Below, in pieces: positions 8,171 to 16,800 of a stretch of 64,000 bases of DNA; positions within the stretch are counted from its first letter, which is position 1, and each line of letters opens with the position of its first letter. The position numbers and the translations under genes are program-made. The DNA lies in assembly GCA_937981955.1 (NCBI GenBank), contig CALJNA010000031.1, forward strand, positions 18,865 through 82,864, written 5' to 3'. Origin of the DNA: an uncultured Granulosicoccaceae bacterium. Its GTDB lineage: Bacteria; Pseudomonadota; Gammaproteobacteria; Granulosicoccales; Granulosicoccaceae. Below the pieces are notes generated by a model. The model made no database searches. It was given only the letters and a program-made list of their open reading frames with translations, and had not been told where the DNA came from.

Positions 8171-9397
8171 GTGCGCACCTTTACTGAACTCCCACCACTG
8201 TCGCTGTACATACATATTCCGTGGTGTGTCAGGAAATGCCCATACTGCGACTTCAACTCGCACGAACAAAAACAAACTCTGCCAGAAGATGCCTATGTCG
8301 AGGCACTGCTTAACGATCTGACCGAGGAAATGCCGCGCATCTGGGGACGCAGCATTGCATCGGTGTTCATCGGCGGCGGCACGCCAAGTCTTTTCAGTGC
8401 TAAAGCGCTGGACAACCTAATGAGCGGTGTTCGCGCGCTAACGGCGTTACAACCCAATGTCGAAGTCACGATGGAGGCAAACCCGGGCACTTTTGAGCAG
8501 GAGAAATTCCGTGACTTCAGAACGCTCGGAATTAATCGCCTGTCTATTGGTGTACAAAGCTTTAATGAAGCACATTTAAAAACACTGGGCCGCATACACT
8601 CAGGCGATGAAGCCATACGAGCAATTGATATTGCACACAAGGCAGGCTTTGAAGACATTAACGTTGATCTGATGTTTGCGCTGCCACAGCAAAGCGAAAC
8701 GTCTGCATTAAATGACGTGAAGCAAGCCATAGCTCTGGCACCCACTCACATTTCCTACTACGAGCTGACGCTCGAACCAAACACTCTGTTTGCCAAACAT
8801 CCACCGGTTGTCCCCGAAGACGAACAACGCTGGCAGATACACAAACACGGTATGGCGATGCTGGCGGATCACGGGTACCAGCGATACGAAATTTCCGCGT
8901 TCGCCAAAGAATCGAAACAGTGCAAACACAACAATAATTATTGGCTTTTCGGCGACTACCTTGGCATCGGTGCTGGGGCGCACAGCAAAATCAGTTCTGC
9001 CAATACGGGCGATATTGTCAGGCGTTGGAAACACAAACACCCAACCCGATATCTCAGTGGCGCTTCAGGCTCTGACGCCGGTTTTGTTGGTGGCGAAACA
9101 ACCGTGTCTCTGGCCGACACAGCGATTGAATTCATGATGAATGCACTGCGATTAAAAGACGGATTTGCCATTCCGGTGTTTGAGCAACACACCGGCGTTT
9201 CGATCAATCACTGGCAACCAGCAATAGAACAGGCGATTAGTGAAGGCCTGCTGGAACAGTCAGGATTGCATTTAAGAGCAAGTGAACAGGGTTTTAACTT
9301 CTTGAACGACCTGCTCGACTTGTTCATGCCCAACGACGAAAGACCGGGTGAAACCAAACCGCTGAGCTATCCGGTCATACAGCTAAAGCAGGAATAG
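8171..9397 (+). CDS. hemW: Radical SAM heme chaperone HemW
   Basis: 408 residues with a GTG start. The radical-SAM motif is C19-x3-C23-x2-C26 in HIPWCVRKCPYCDFNSH, the HemW signature that lacks the extra cysteine of HemN. GGGTPSLF (SAM binding), EANPGTF and NRLSIGVQSF follow, with the C-terminal HemN domain containing FMMNALRL. Earlier annotated as oxygen-independent coproporphyrinogen oxidase, the family is now viewed as delivering heme to target proteins. It directly follows rdgB. Confidence 0.96.
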   Translation: MRTFTELPPLSLYIHIPWCVRKCPYCDFNSHEQKQTLPEDAYVEALLNDLTEEMPRIWGRSIASVFIGGGTPSLFSAKALDNLMSGVRALTALQPNVEVTMEANPGTFEQEKFRDFRTLGINRLSIGVQSFNEAHLKTLGRIHSGDEAIRAIDIAHKAGFEDINVDLMFALPQQSETSALNDVKQAIALAPTHISYYELTLEPNTLFAKHPPVVPEDEQRWQIHKHGMAMLADHGYQRYEISAFAKESKQCKHNNNYWLFGDYLGIGAGAHSKISSANTGDIVRRWKHKHPTRYLSGASGSDAGFVGGETTVSLADTAIEFMMNALRLKDGFAIPVFEQHTGVSINHWQPAIEQAISEGLLEQSGLHLRASEQGFNFLNDLLDLFMPNDERPGETKPLSYPVIQLKQE

Positions 9398-9429
9398 CGC
9401 ACCTGCAAGTCGATCCTTATGCAAGCTTT

Positions 9430-9939
9430 TTACTGCTCTTGCTGTTGCATCGTTTGCAAAAAATCTGCGAGCACGGCCGGATCAACGTTTACCGGTAGAT
9501 TCATACCGGCCATACCTGGAAGCCGCTCACCGTCAGGCCCGAAGCCGGGCTCCTCGCCCTTGCCCTGGCCATCTCTCTGGGCTTGCGCCGTCGGAGCAGA
9601 CGGTTGTGCGTCCATCAGATTCGAGTTGTTGTTATAGGTCTTCGATTTGGCCGCCACACCTTCTGGTGGCGTCGACCCGAATTGTGTGACGCCGTTGGCA
9701 TCAACCCACTGATAAACGGTGGTTTTGTTGCTCGATTTTACCGGCGAGGCAGATTTGAGGCTGTTTCCAGCGCCCTGTACCGAGGATTTAGCGCTTTGAA
9801 TGGAGTTGCCCACCAATTTAGCGAACAGCGCGCCTGGGTCACCGCCTCGCATGTACATGCCATAGGACATAACGCCAACCAGACACACAATCGGAATGGT
9901 AATCTTGAGCAGCATTTTGAGCACTATTTTCGTTAACAC
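9430..9939 (-). CDS. DUF4124-domain membrane-anchored protein
   Basis: 169 residues. The GTG at 9939 is preferred because GAGAGGG lies 8 bases before it. An N-terminal hydrophobic helix (ITIPIVCLVGVMSYGMYM) anchors it. A DUF4124 motif follows at about residues 73-95: VYQWVDANGVTQFGSTPPEG. The tail is rich in Q, G and P. DUF4124 proteins are small envelope proteins of gamma- and betaproteobacteria without an established role. It converges on hemW. Confidence 0.85.
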   Translation of the reverse strand: MLTKIVLKMLLKITIPIVCLVGVMSYGMYMRGGDPGALFAKLVGNSIQSAKSSVQGAGNSLKSASPVKSSNKTTVYQWVDANGVTQFGSTPPEGVAAKSKTYNNNSNLMDAQPSAPTAQAQRDGQGKGEEPGFGPDGERLPGMAGMNLPVNVDPAVLADFLQTMQQQEQ

Positions 9940-10013
9940 TTAAGCATCCCTCTCATAACAGCAGTTATCCAAGCCAGAAATCGGCTTTTTTTGCCCAGAC
10001 TTGATGAAAACTC

Positions 10014-10042
10014 TTGCATTTTGAGTAATTCAGACATAGTAT
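10014..10042 (+). promoter_or_regulatory. Predicted sigma-70 promoter of rpmE
   Basis: TTGCAT (10014-10019), a 17-base spacer and TAGTAT (10037-10042) lie 34 bases before the rpmE ATG, in the right orientation and with ideal spacing. Confidence 0.6.
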
Positions 10043-10075
10043 CCGTGTCCGTTTTTCCTAGTTGGGAGCCTTACA

Positions 10076-10279
10076 ATGAAGCCGGAAATCCATCCTGCGT
10101 ACAACCAGATCACCGTAACTTGTAGCTGTGGAAACAAGTTCGAGACCGGCTCAACCGCTGGAAAAGATCTGAACATCGAAGTTTGCTCAAACTGCCACCC
10201 GTTTTATACCGGGAAGCAGAAAGTGCTCGACACAGCGGGTCAGGTTGACAAGTTCCGCCGTCGCTACGGCGCTAAATAA
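10076..10279 (+). CDS. rpmE: 50S ribosomal protein L31, zinc-binding form
   Basis: 67 residues. All four zinc ligands are present: C16 and C18 in TCSCGNKF, C37 and C40 in [14 protein letters not shown]. It is therefore the C+ paralogue, which doubles as a zinc store. The C-terminus [14 protein letters not shown] is typical. It is a single gene with its own promoter and terminator. No zinc-free paralogue is in the window. Confidence 0.97.
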   Translation: MKPEIHPAYNQITVTCSCGNKFETGSTAGKDLNIEVCSNCHPFYTGKQKVLDTAGQVDKFRRRYGAK

Positions 10280-10329
10280 GCAAACTGACCTGAGCGGCAC
10301 AGGGAACGTGCCAGCTCCGAGCATCTCCG

Positions 10330-10358
10330 AAGGGCGCTCCTTGCCGGGCGCCCTTTTT
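10330..10358 (+). terminator. Rho-independent terminator of rpmE
   Basis: The 8-base stem AAGGGCGC / GCGCCCTT is closed by a 10-base loop and followed by TTTTT. It sits 50 bases after the rpmE stop. The most plausible start codon of the next gene lies in the loop. Confidence 0.85.
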
Positions 10359-11168
10359 CGTGCCCGTCAGATTAACGCTCCTTGCCTGTGGGCTGCAGCT
10401 TTGCTGCTATCTGTGGCTCCAGCTCTGGCAGACACCTGGCAACGCCATCCTGGCTCGGCCGACTGTTTCAAAGATCTTATTGTCGATACTGGCCGCATTG
10501 ATCGAATCACCGACGGCGATACCGTCGTTTTGCAAGACAACCGGCGTGTTCGCCTGATCGGTATCAACACGCTGGAACTCAATGAGCAAAACCGGCAGCT
10601 TCGCAACCTGGCTACGAACGCACATCAAGCATTGGCGGCATTGCTGTCACCGGGCGAACCAGTATTGCTGTACGTTGGCTCAGAATCTCACGACAGGCAT
10701 AAACGTGTTCTGGCGCACGTGGTTCGCGCGTCAGATGAACTGGCCGTGTCAAAGGTTCTACTGGAACAGGGTCTTGCGATGCAGAGCGCCGTGGCCCCCA
10801 ACACGCTTTGCGCGGATTTTTTCAGTACGCTTGAAATTAACGCAAGAGAAAATGCTTATGGCCTGTGGCAAGCTGATTCGCTGCTGAGCAACGCTGCTAC
10901 GTCCATCAACAAAAAAAGTCGCGGATTCAAGCTGATTACCGGAACCGTCACTCACGTTAAAAAACAAGCCCGAAACACACAACTAACACTGGACAACCGT
11001 TTTACTATCCGGGTTAGAAGCGAGCTTGCAAATGCTTTGCATAAAACCCGAGCACTAACAAACCTGGAAGGAAAAACGGTGGAAATTCGTGGCTGGTTAA
11101 GTCGCTCAAAAAATCGGACTCAGTTGTGGTTGCAACACCCTGCCAACTTACGCATTCTGGAACCGTAG
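10341..11168 (+). CDS. Secreted thermonuclease-like (SNase fold) nuclease with C-terminal OB-like domain
   Basis: About 275 residues from the TTG at 10341, chosen because it gives a clean signal peptide (MPGALFRARQ to APALA-D). The open frame extends to a TTG at 10245 inside rpmE, and a GTG at 10308 is another option. The SNase core contains DRITDGDTVVL, VRLIGINTLE, DRHKRVLAHVV and YGLWQ, supplying the Asp, Arg and Glu positions used for calcium-dependent phosphodiester cleavage. Residues after about 200 (LITGTVTHVKKQ, VEIRGWLSRSKNRTQLWLQHP) form a second OB-like domain. Periplasmic or secreted; substrate unknown. An AAGGG ribosome-binding site would lie in the terminator stem. Confidence 0.82.
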   Translation: MPGALFRARQINAPCLWAAALLLSVAPALADTWQRHPGSADCFKDLIVDTGRIDRITDGDTVVLQDNRRVRLIGINTLELNEQNRQLRNLATNAHQALAALLSPGEPVLLYVGSESHDRHKRVLAHVVRASDELAVSKVLLEQGLAMQSAVAPNTLCADFFSTLEINARENAYGLWQADSLLSNAATSINKKSRGFKLITGTVTHVKKQARNTQLTLDNRFTIRVRSELANALHKTRALTNLEGKTVEIRGWLSRSKNRTQLWLQHPANLRILEP

Positions 11169-11171
11169 AGT

Positions 11172-12053
11172 GTGTTGTATTTAATCGACAGTAGTATTTA
11201 TGTTTTTCGCGCATGGCAAACCTTGCCAGCATCTATAACCAATACCCATGACGAGCAATCCAATGCGGTGCACGGCTTTACCGATACGCTGGCTCACATA
11301 CTGCGCGAGAAACAACCCGATTACATAGCATGCGCATTTGATAAAAGCTCCGGTACCGGCGAGCGATATTCCATTTATCCAGAGTACAAAGCCAACAGAG
11401 AACCAGCACCGCCAGAACTCAAGATTCAATTCGAGCGCTGCATGGAAGTAGCGCAAGCCATGGGCATTCCCGTGTTCTCCAGCACCCGAGTAGAGGCCGA
11501 CGACATTATTGGCAGCTTTGCACAGCTTGCGCAAAACTCAGGTCGTTCTGTAACCATTGTGTCTGCAGACAAAGACCTGACGCAGTTTATTGGCCCGGAT
11601 GATATTTTCTGGAACCTTGCCAGAAAAGAACAGCTTAACTATCGTCAATTAACTAAACGTTTTAAAGTATTCCCCGAACAGATTGCTGACATGCTCGCTC
11701 TGTGTGGCGACAAAGTGGATAATATACCCGGCATCCCCGGCGTTGGCCCCACAACGGCTGCAAAATTATTGAAAAAATGGAAGACGCTGGACGGTGTTAT
11801 TGATAATAGCGGAGCAATTGCCAACATGCAGTTCCGGGGCGCTCCGCGGGTGGCCGCATTGGTTGAGGAGCACATCGATACCATACGACTTGCACGCCAA
11901 CTCACCGGACTGGTTGTCGACAAATCACTGCCGACGTCCATCGCTAAACTGAAAAGAAAAATGCTGACCGCCAACACTGTTGCAAAAAGACTTGTGCAGG
12001 CCGGCACATCGGAACAACGCGCTAAACGCCTTGCAGAGAGTATTTGCGTATGA
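11172..12053 (+). CDS. 5'-3' exonuclease (FEN/PolA N-terminal family, Xni-like)
   Basis: 293 residues with a GTG start 3 bases after the nuclease stop. It has the flap-endonuclease fold without a polymerase: YLIDSSIYVFRAW at the N-terminus, ACAFDKSSGTGER, YKANREPAPPEL, VEADDIIGSFAQ, VSADKDLTQFI and the helix-hairpin-helix GDKVDNIPGIPGVGPTTAAKLL. The acidic metal-ligand positions look intact. It could process flaps or RNA primers alongside PolA. E. coli Xni is shorter (about 250 residues), so I give no symbol. Its stop overlaps the start of rluE (ATGA). Confidence 0.92.
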   Translation: MLYLIDSSIYVFRAWQTLPASITNTHDEQSNAVHGFTDTLAHILREKQPDYIACAFDKSSGTGERYSIYPEYKANREPAPPELKIQFERCMEVAQAMGIPVFSSTRVEADDIIGSFAQLAQNSGRSVTIVSADKDLTQFIGPDDIFWNLARKEQLNYRQLTKRFKVFPEQIADMLALCGDKVDNIPGIPGVGPTTAAKLLKKWKTLDGVIDNSGAIANMQFRGAPRVAALVEEHIDTIRLARQLTGLVVDKSLPTSIAKLKRKMLTANTVAKRLVQAGTSEQRAKRLAESICV

Positions 12054-12799
12054 GTGGAAGAAAAGCACCACGCCAACAAAGACGCAGCAAAAAAACGAAC
12101 GCCAGGACGTCACGTACAAGTCAGATCAAACATTCTCGCAATGCGAAGAACAGCTCAGCTAAGCACCAGGGCTCAGCACGCAGTAAAACAAATGAACACG
12201 GGCGCAGCCATGGAAAATCTGCAGGAGACACTCCTGAAGATGAGCTACAAACCGTTGTGCTGCTGTTCAACAAACCGTTCCAAGTGCTGTGTCAATTTAC
12301 CGATCAGGATGATCGGGAAACGTTGGCGAACTACATTCGTATTCCCGAATTGTATGCCGCAGGCAGGCTTGATCGAGACAGTGAAGGGCTGCTGCTGTTA
12401 ACCAACAACGGTATGTTGCAACATCGCATTAGCCATCCGGATTTCAAACTCGCGAAAACTTATCTTGTTCAAGTGGAAGGAGAAGTATCCACGAAGGCAC
12501 TTAAACAATTGGGCGATGGTGTCAAATTAAATGATGGCTTGACAGCGCCGGCACAAGCAACCCGCGTTGAAGAACCGGATTGGTTATGGCCGCGCAACCC
12601 ACCGATTCGGTTTCGTAAAGATATTCCAACCAGCTGGATTAAACTGACAATAACTGAAGGGCGAAACAGACAAGTTCGTCGCATGAGTGCTGCTGTAGGT
12701 TACCCAACACTGAGATTGGTGCGTATTGGCATAGGCACGCATAGCGTTGAAGGGATTGTACCTGGCGAATACAAAGAAGCAACTGCTCCTTTCATATAA
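12050..12799 (+). CDS. rluE: 23S rRNA pseudouridine synthase RluE
   Basis: 249 residues. The ATG at 12050 overlaps the previous stop (ATGA) and is better than the TTG at 12044. An N-terminal tail of about 55 residues is strongly basic (K, R, Q, S, T-rich). The catalytic domain has LFNKPFQVLCQFTD, AGRLDRDSEGLLLLTNNG with the catalytic Asp, the RluE-typical WLWPRNPPIRFRKDIPTSW and EGRNRQVRRMSAAVG. RluE modifies U2457 of E. coli 23S rRNA. The basic tail is an addition to the E. coli form and probably helps RNA binding. Confidence 0.94.
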   Translation: MSGRKAPRQQRRSKKTNARTSRTSQIKHSRNAKNSSAKHQGSARSKTNEHGRSHGKSAGDTPEDELQTVVLLFNKPFQVLCQFTDQDDRETLANYIRIPELYAAGRLDRDSEGLLLLTNNGMLQHRISHPDFKLAKTYLVQVEGEVSTKALKQLGDGVKLNDGLTAPAQATRVEEPDWLWPRNPPIRFRKDIPTSWIKLTITEGRNRQVRRMSAAVGYPTLRLVRIGIGTHSVEGIVPGEYKEATAPFI

Positions 12800-12875
12800 A
12801 CTCTTTCTGTCATAAAAACACGACCTGAAAACAAACCCGGCACTGACAGATAAATCAAGCACTCAAACACCGAAA

Positions 12876-12900
12876 TTTGTGGGTGTTCACAACTTTTTTT
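12876..12900 (+). terminator. Probable terminator after rluE
   Basis: A short stem TTGTG / CACAA around the loop GGTGTT is followed by C and seven T. It overlaps an alternative pairing AACACC / GGTGTT. The stem is weak but the T-run is good. Confidence 0.5.
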
Positions 12901-12926
12901 ACTCACCCTCGCGGTCTGACAGACGC

Positions 12927-12935
12927 TGATATACT
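12927..12935 (+). promoter_or_regulatory. Extended -10 promoter at the metalloprotease start
   Basis: TGATATACT is a perfect extended -10 (TGnTATACT). The expected transcription start, about 7 bases on, coincides with the GTG start at 12942. No good -35 hexamer is present at the right distance. Confidence 0.5.
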
Positions 12936-12941
12936 CCGCTG

Positions 12942-14747
12942 GTGAGAAGCGTTCATCTACAACTAGTCAGCCTTATATTTGCCGTAGTCCTTGTCGGTGT
13001 TTCAGGCTCTGTATTTGCAAATTTACGCATTCACGACGTGCTCACCTCAGGTGCGATAGACACACCCGTTAACTCACAAGGCGAGCCTTTGGCAATAGAT
13101 CTGCAACTCTCGGCCATGGGTCGCGACATCCGCTTGCAGCTACAACCATCCCGATTAAACAAGGTTGCCAAACTCAATGGCATCGCTGACGCAAGCCTGC
13201 CTTATCTCTACGAAGGTATTGTTGCCGGAGATGCAAACTCGTGGGCTCGCATCAGCATTCTTGATGGCGTTCCCAGTGGCTACCTGTTTCACTATGGCAA
13301 GTTACTGCAGCTTGAAAGTCGTTCGCAATTAGGCGAGCTGATTGAAACTACCGAAGATGATCAATCGCTGATTTTAGTTGAACCGGCCTCATCGGTAAAC
13401 GCAGCACGACTATTTAGCAGCTTTAATTGGCAAGTCGATTACGAGAGCTTCGCACCCGCATACAAGCTCAGCACAAACCCGGCTTTTGACCCGAACAGAG
13501 TTGATCAATCACTAGCAGCAAATCAAAGTCCGGTTCTGGTAAACAGTGACAACACAAAATTAAGCTACAACCTTACCGGCAGAAACGCCATTGGAATATC
13601 CGTAACGCGAGCAATGCGCATTGGCATTGTGGTTGACAGCCGGTTTAATGAGGCACATCAGAATCGCGGTCTGGCTCGTGCGCTAAGTATCATCAATTCA
13701 GTAGACGCAATCTACCAGTCACAACTTGGACTGGCGGTCATAGTGGAAGGCATTCGGGTTTATGACGACCCAGCTACTGACCCGATGCGTAACAACAGCG
13801 GCTCTGTCGATCAAATACTGGGAAACTTCCGACCTATTCGACAAGCCGATGAACGACTACCAGATGACCTGACACTTGTGCACCTGTTCAGTGGTCATCG
13901 CGATCCGAATCGTGTGATTGGTTTAGGATGGATAAGCACCGCGTGCAGGTTAGACGGGTACGACTTGAGTTTATCAACACCCTTCCCGTTTGATGCACTG
14001 CTGGCAGCGCATGAAATTGCCCATAACCTTGGCGCACTGCACGACGACAACCCGCGATGCCTTGCAGAAACAGTTGAACAGCCCAATACACTAATGTGGC
14101 CAGCGCTCTCTGGTAGCAGCACCGCAGAGTTTTCGCAGTGCAGTACTCGCAACATGCAAGCGTCGAAAAACGCTAGCTGCAACCAGGACAATATCGATGT
14201 AAGTGTTCGCCTGCGCACCTTTCCAAGCAGCGAATTTCTTCGTCGCTCAGTGGTTGTTGAAGTATTCAACAAAGACGTACTTCAACGTCCAACCGAATTA
14301 GTCACGAATACTATTTTTCCGTTAGGCACCCTTATTGAAGACTTGAGCAATGGCTGCGAACAAGTCAGCACAACCATGGTTCGATGTGATCATGGAACTG
14401 TCCGCGCAGGTGCCAGTCATTCCATGTCCATGACAGCAACCTTGCTGAACCGCTCAAGGGAAAACGTACAAACACAAATGCAAGTACTGAACGCAACCGA
14501 CATATTCGATGCGGACAATCGTGCGGTTATTCAATTACTCACTTTTGATGAAACCACGGGCGAAGCCGTTGAAGCAGCAAGCCCGCAATTTGCAGACGAG
14601 CTTGATTTACAAACCGACGATACCGTTCGAGGTATTGGCAGCATCTCCGCATTAAGTGTAGCGATACTGTTTTTACTAGTGGGTGTTGTTGGTATACGAA
14701 GATGGCTACGACAGCCTCGGCATCAAACTTCGCGTTTCACAGCGTAA
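12942..14747 (+). CDS. Secreted zinc metalloprotease with C-terminal membrane tail
   Basis: 601 residues with a GTG start and no Shine-Dalgarno sequence. The signal peptide spans residues about 1-26 (ending SVFA). The catalytic zinc motif HEIAHNLGALHD at residues 357-368 is the metzincin HExxHxxGxxHD form (reprolysin/ADAM-like). A downstream methionine in NTLMWPALSG could be the Met-turn. The C-terminal third is beta-rich. The end has a hydrophobic helix (ALSVAILFLLVGVVG) followed by IRRWLRQPRH, a helix-plus-basic tail as in membrane-retained or C-terminally processed surface proteins. The last 25 bases overlap the convergent ispB. Confidence 0.9.
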   Translation: MRSVHLQLVSLIFAVVLVGVSGSVFANLRIHDVLTSGAIDTPVNSQGEPLAIDLQLSAMGRDIRLQLQPSRLNKVAKLNGIADASLPYLYEGIVAGDANSWARISILDGVPSGYLFHYGKLLQLESRSQLGELIETTEDDQSLILVEPASSVNAARLFSSFNWQVDYESFAPAYKLSTNPAFDPNRVDQSLAANQSPVLVNSDNTKLSYNLTGRNAIGISVTRAMRIGIVVDSRFNEAHQNRGLARALSIINSVDAIYQSQLGLAVIVEGIRVYDDPATDPMRNNSGSVDQILGNFRPIRQADERLPDDLTLVHLFSGHRDPNRVIGLGWISTACRLDGYDLSLSTPFPFDALLAAHEIAHNLGALHDDNPRCLAETVEQPNTLMWPALSGSSTAEFSQCSTRNMQASKNASCNQDNIDVSVRLRTFPSSEFLRRSVVVEVFNKDVLQRPTELVTNTIFPLGTLIEDLSNGCEQVSTTMVRCDHGTVRAGASHSMSMTATLLNRSRENVQTQMQVLNATDIFDADNRAVIQLLTFDETTGEAVEAASPQFADELDLQTDDTVRGIGSISALSVAILFLLVGVVGIRRWLRQPRHQTSRFTA

Positions 14748-15727
14748 TTGGCTATCGCGATCAAGCCTTCACGGTAGTCCGATTCGGGTAACACAGATAA
14801 TGCATTGGCAGCCTGTACTGCATAGTTTTCTGCAGTAGCCAAAGACTTGTGCAAGGCCTGCGTTTTTTCAATTGCATCCAACACCCCTGGCAACGCATCA
14901 ATGCCGTCCTTAACAATGGCTTGTGCGACAAGGTCGCGCTGTTCTGTCGAGCCATCGCGCATGGCATAAATCAACGGGAGCGTGGTTTTGCCTTCGGCCA
15001 AATCATCGCCCACGTTCTTGCCCATAGCGCCGCTGTCACTGCTGTAGTCAAGTACGTCATCAACAATCTGAAACGCCGTGCCGAGCTTGTTACCGTATTC
15101 GGCCAGAGCCACACGCACCTCGTCGGGTTGTTCACCAAGTACAGCACCCAATTGCGTAGCAGCTTGAAACAGGCGTGCCGTTTTTGCTTCGATTACCTCG
15201 ATGTATCGCGCTTCGCTAAGTTCCGGATCGTTCACGTTCAGTAATTGCATTACCTCACCCTCGGCAATCCGGTTGGTGGTTCGCGCAAGAATGTCCATGA
15301 CCCGAAGGCTTTGGACATCGACCATCATTTCAAACGAGCGGGAATACAGAAAGTCGCCCACCAGCACAGCGGCCTCGTTTCCCCACACCGCATTCGCCGT
15401 ATCGCGCCCGCGGCGCAGATTCGATGCATCAACAACATCATCGTGCAGCAAGGTGGCGGTATGGATGAACTCGATAATCGCGGCAACGACAATGTGGTGA
15501 TTGCCCTTGTAGCCAGACGCGCCGGCTGACAGTAGCACCAACTGGGGACGCAGGCGCTTTCCGCCACTGCCGATGATGTAACCTGCCAGTTGATTGACCA
15601 GCACGACTTCGGAGCGCAGCCGCTCACGAATCTGATCATCCACGCGCTGCATATCATCTGCCACCAAGGCACTGGCTTGTTCTACGGACAGGGGCATAAC
15701 AGTGGACAGACAATTAGATTGAGACAT
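14723..15727 (-). CDS. ispB: Octaprenyl diphosphate synthase
   Basis: 334 residues. It makes the polyprenyl side chain of quinones from IPP and FPP. The first aspartate-rich motif DDVVD is at residues 96-100 and the second, DDVLD, at 223-227; GGKRLRP at 55-61 binds pyrophosphate. The N-terminus carries about ten extra residues before MPLSVEQASAL. The ATG at 15727 has no clear ribosome-binding site and a -10-like TATAGT lies only 8 bases upstream, so the ATG at 15697 may be the real start. It is divergent from rplU, as in many gammaproteobacteria. Confidence 0.96.
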   Translation of the reverse strand: MSQSNCLSTVMPLSVEQASALVADDMQRVDDQIRERLRSEVVLVNQLAGYIIGSGGKRLRPQLVLLSAGASGYKGNHHIVVAAIIEFIHTATLLHDDVVDASNLRRGRDTANAVWGNEAAVLVGDFLYSRSFEMMVDVQSLRVMDILARTTNRIAEGEVMQLLNVNDPELSEARYIEVIEAKTARLFQAATQLGAVLGEQPDEVRVALAEYGNKLGTAFQIVDDVLDYSSDSGAMGKNVGDDLAEGKTTLPLIYAMRDGSTEQRDLVAQAIVKDGIDALPGVLDAIEKTQALHKSLATAENYAVQAANALSVLPESDYREGLIAIANYAVKREV

Positions 15728-16122
15728 ATTGCGTAACTATACTGGCAACCTGTCGATTTGTGACCATTGGAAACACAACTGGTTCGAAAACACCGAATGG
15801 TTTGGCTAAAAATGGTTTTACTTTTCTCCGCATCGACTCTCCCAGGCGGGTATTCCATGAGAATCCAGGGCCCGCTAATTGACGCATTGCAACCCAACCG
15901 ATATACTAATCGGCTGAGTTCAGCGAAGTACCGGGCACAGATTTTGTTCAGTACGGAACTTGTGGTCAGGTAAGAGCACAGCAGGGCGTCAACTTGAGTT
16001 GCCGTTACCCTGCAAATAACAGATAACAAAAACCCGCAAGGCGCTTGAATGCTTTGTTTCGGTGCATTTTTAATGCTCCCGAGCGAGTTCAGCACAAATG
16101 CGGCGAACAATGTGGAAATACT
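15728..16122 (+). other. Intergenic region with rplU promoter and long leader
   Basis: This 395-base gap separates the divergent ispB and rplU. It holds the rplU promoter at 15879-15907 and then a leader of roughly 210 nucleotides with no credible reading frame. The frames that cross it are shadows of the region. Confidence 0.7.
15879..15907 (+). promoter_or_regulatory. Predicted sigma-70 promoter of rplU-rpmA
   Basis: TTGACG (15879-15884), exactly 17 bases, then TATACT (15902-15907): a near-consensus strong promoter. Transcription would begin near 15914, leaving a long untranslated leader before the rplU ATG at 16123. Confidence 0.8.
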
Positions 16123-16437
16123 ATGTACGCGGTAATCAAAACCGGTGGCAAGCAGTACCGAGTCAGCGCCGGAGACAAACTGAAAGTTGAAGCCCTGAAG
16201 GCGGATGAAGGTCAGGACGTCCAGATCGACGACGTTCTTATGATTGGTAACGGTGACGATGTTACCGTCGGCTCCCCTCTTATCAGCAATGCGTCCGTTA
16301 CGGCCCGCGTTGTCGAGCATGGCAGAGCCAAAAAAGTGAACATTGTGAAGTTCCGACGTAGAAAGCACCATCGCAAACAGATGGGCCACCGTCAGAATTA
16401 CACCGAACTCGAAATTACCGGCATTAACGCGGGCTAA
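16123..16437 (+). CDS. rplU: 50S ribosomal protein L21
   Basis: 104 residues. The ATG at 16123 ([14 protein letters not shown], the family start) is chosen over a longer frame. [20 protein letters not shown] and the C-terminal ELEITGI are typical. It is the first gene of the rplU-rpmA operon; L21 binds 23S rRNA in the large subunit. Confidence 0.98.
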   Translation: MYAVIKTGGKQYRVSAGDKLKVEALKADEGQDVQIDDVLMIGNGDDVTVGSPLISNASVTARVVEHGRAKKVNIVKFRRRKHHRKQMGHRQNYTELEITGINAG

Positions 16438-16452
16438 ACGGAGAACAACACC

Positions 16453-16710
16453 ATGGCACATAAAAAAGCAGGCGGTAGTACCCGCAACGGTCGCGATTCA
16501 GAGTCCAAACGACTCGGCGTGAAAAAATTTGGTGGAGAGCAAGTACTGGCTGGCAACATCATTGTTCGCCAGAGAGGAACCCGCTTTCACCCTGGACTTA
16601 ACGTTGGTATGGGTAAAGACCATACGCTGTTCGCTAAGACTCCTGGCGTGGTTCAGTTCCAGGAAAAAGGTCTTAACAAGCGAAAATTCGTCAATATCGT
16701 CGCTGAGTAA
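16453..16710 (+). CDS. rpmA: 50S ribosomal protein L27
   Basis: 85 residues, beginning [20 protein letters not shown], the unprocessed N-terminal form that reaches the peptidyl-transferase centre. [20 protein letters not shown] follows. It lies 15 bases after rplU and is followed by two hairpin terminators. Confidence 0.98.
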   Translation: MAHKKAGGSTRNGRDSESKRLGVKKFGGEQVLAGNIIVRQRGTRFHPGLNVGMGKDHTLFAKTPGVVQFQEKGLNKRKFVNIVAE

Positions 16711-16737
16711 GCTAATCGAGTATCTGACAGCAACAAA

Positions 16738-16766
16738 AAAGGCGAAGGATTTATCGCTTCGCCTTT
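16738..16766. terminator. Bidirectional terminator between rpmA and the opposing gene
   Basis: The 10-base stem AAAGGCGAAG / CTTCGCCTTT is flanked by a T-run on the minus strand (six T after the stem) and a short T-run on the plus strand. It therefore best terminates the minus-strand gene ending at 16801 and may also serve rpmA. Confidence 0.75.
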
Positions 16767-16800
16767 CGTATCAACCGGTGTCGCAACGTGTGGTTGCGGT

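Noticed and set aside
15775..15800. tRNA-like TTCGAA segment (GGTTCGAAAAC)
   Set aside because: No acceptor, anticodon or D-arm pairing around it; no tRNA can be drawn.
15682..16461. 259-codon minus-strand frame across the rplU leader and rplU
   Set aside because: It runs antisense through rplU and the leader; its composition is not protein-like and rplU is certain.
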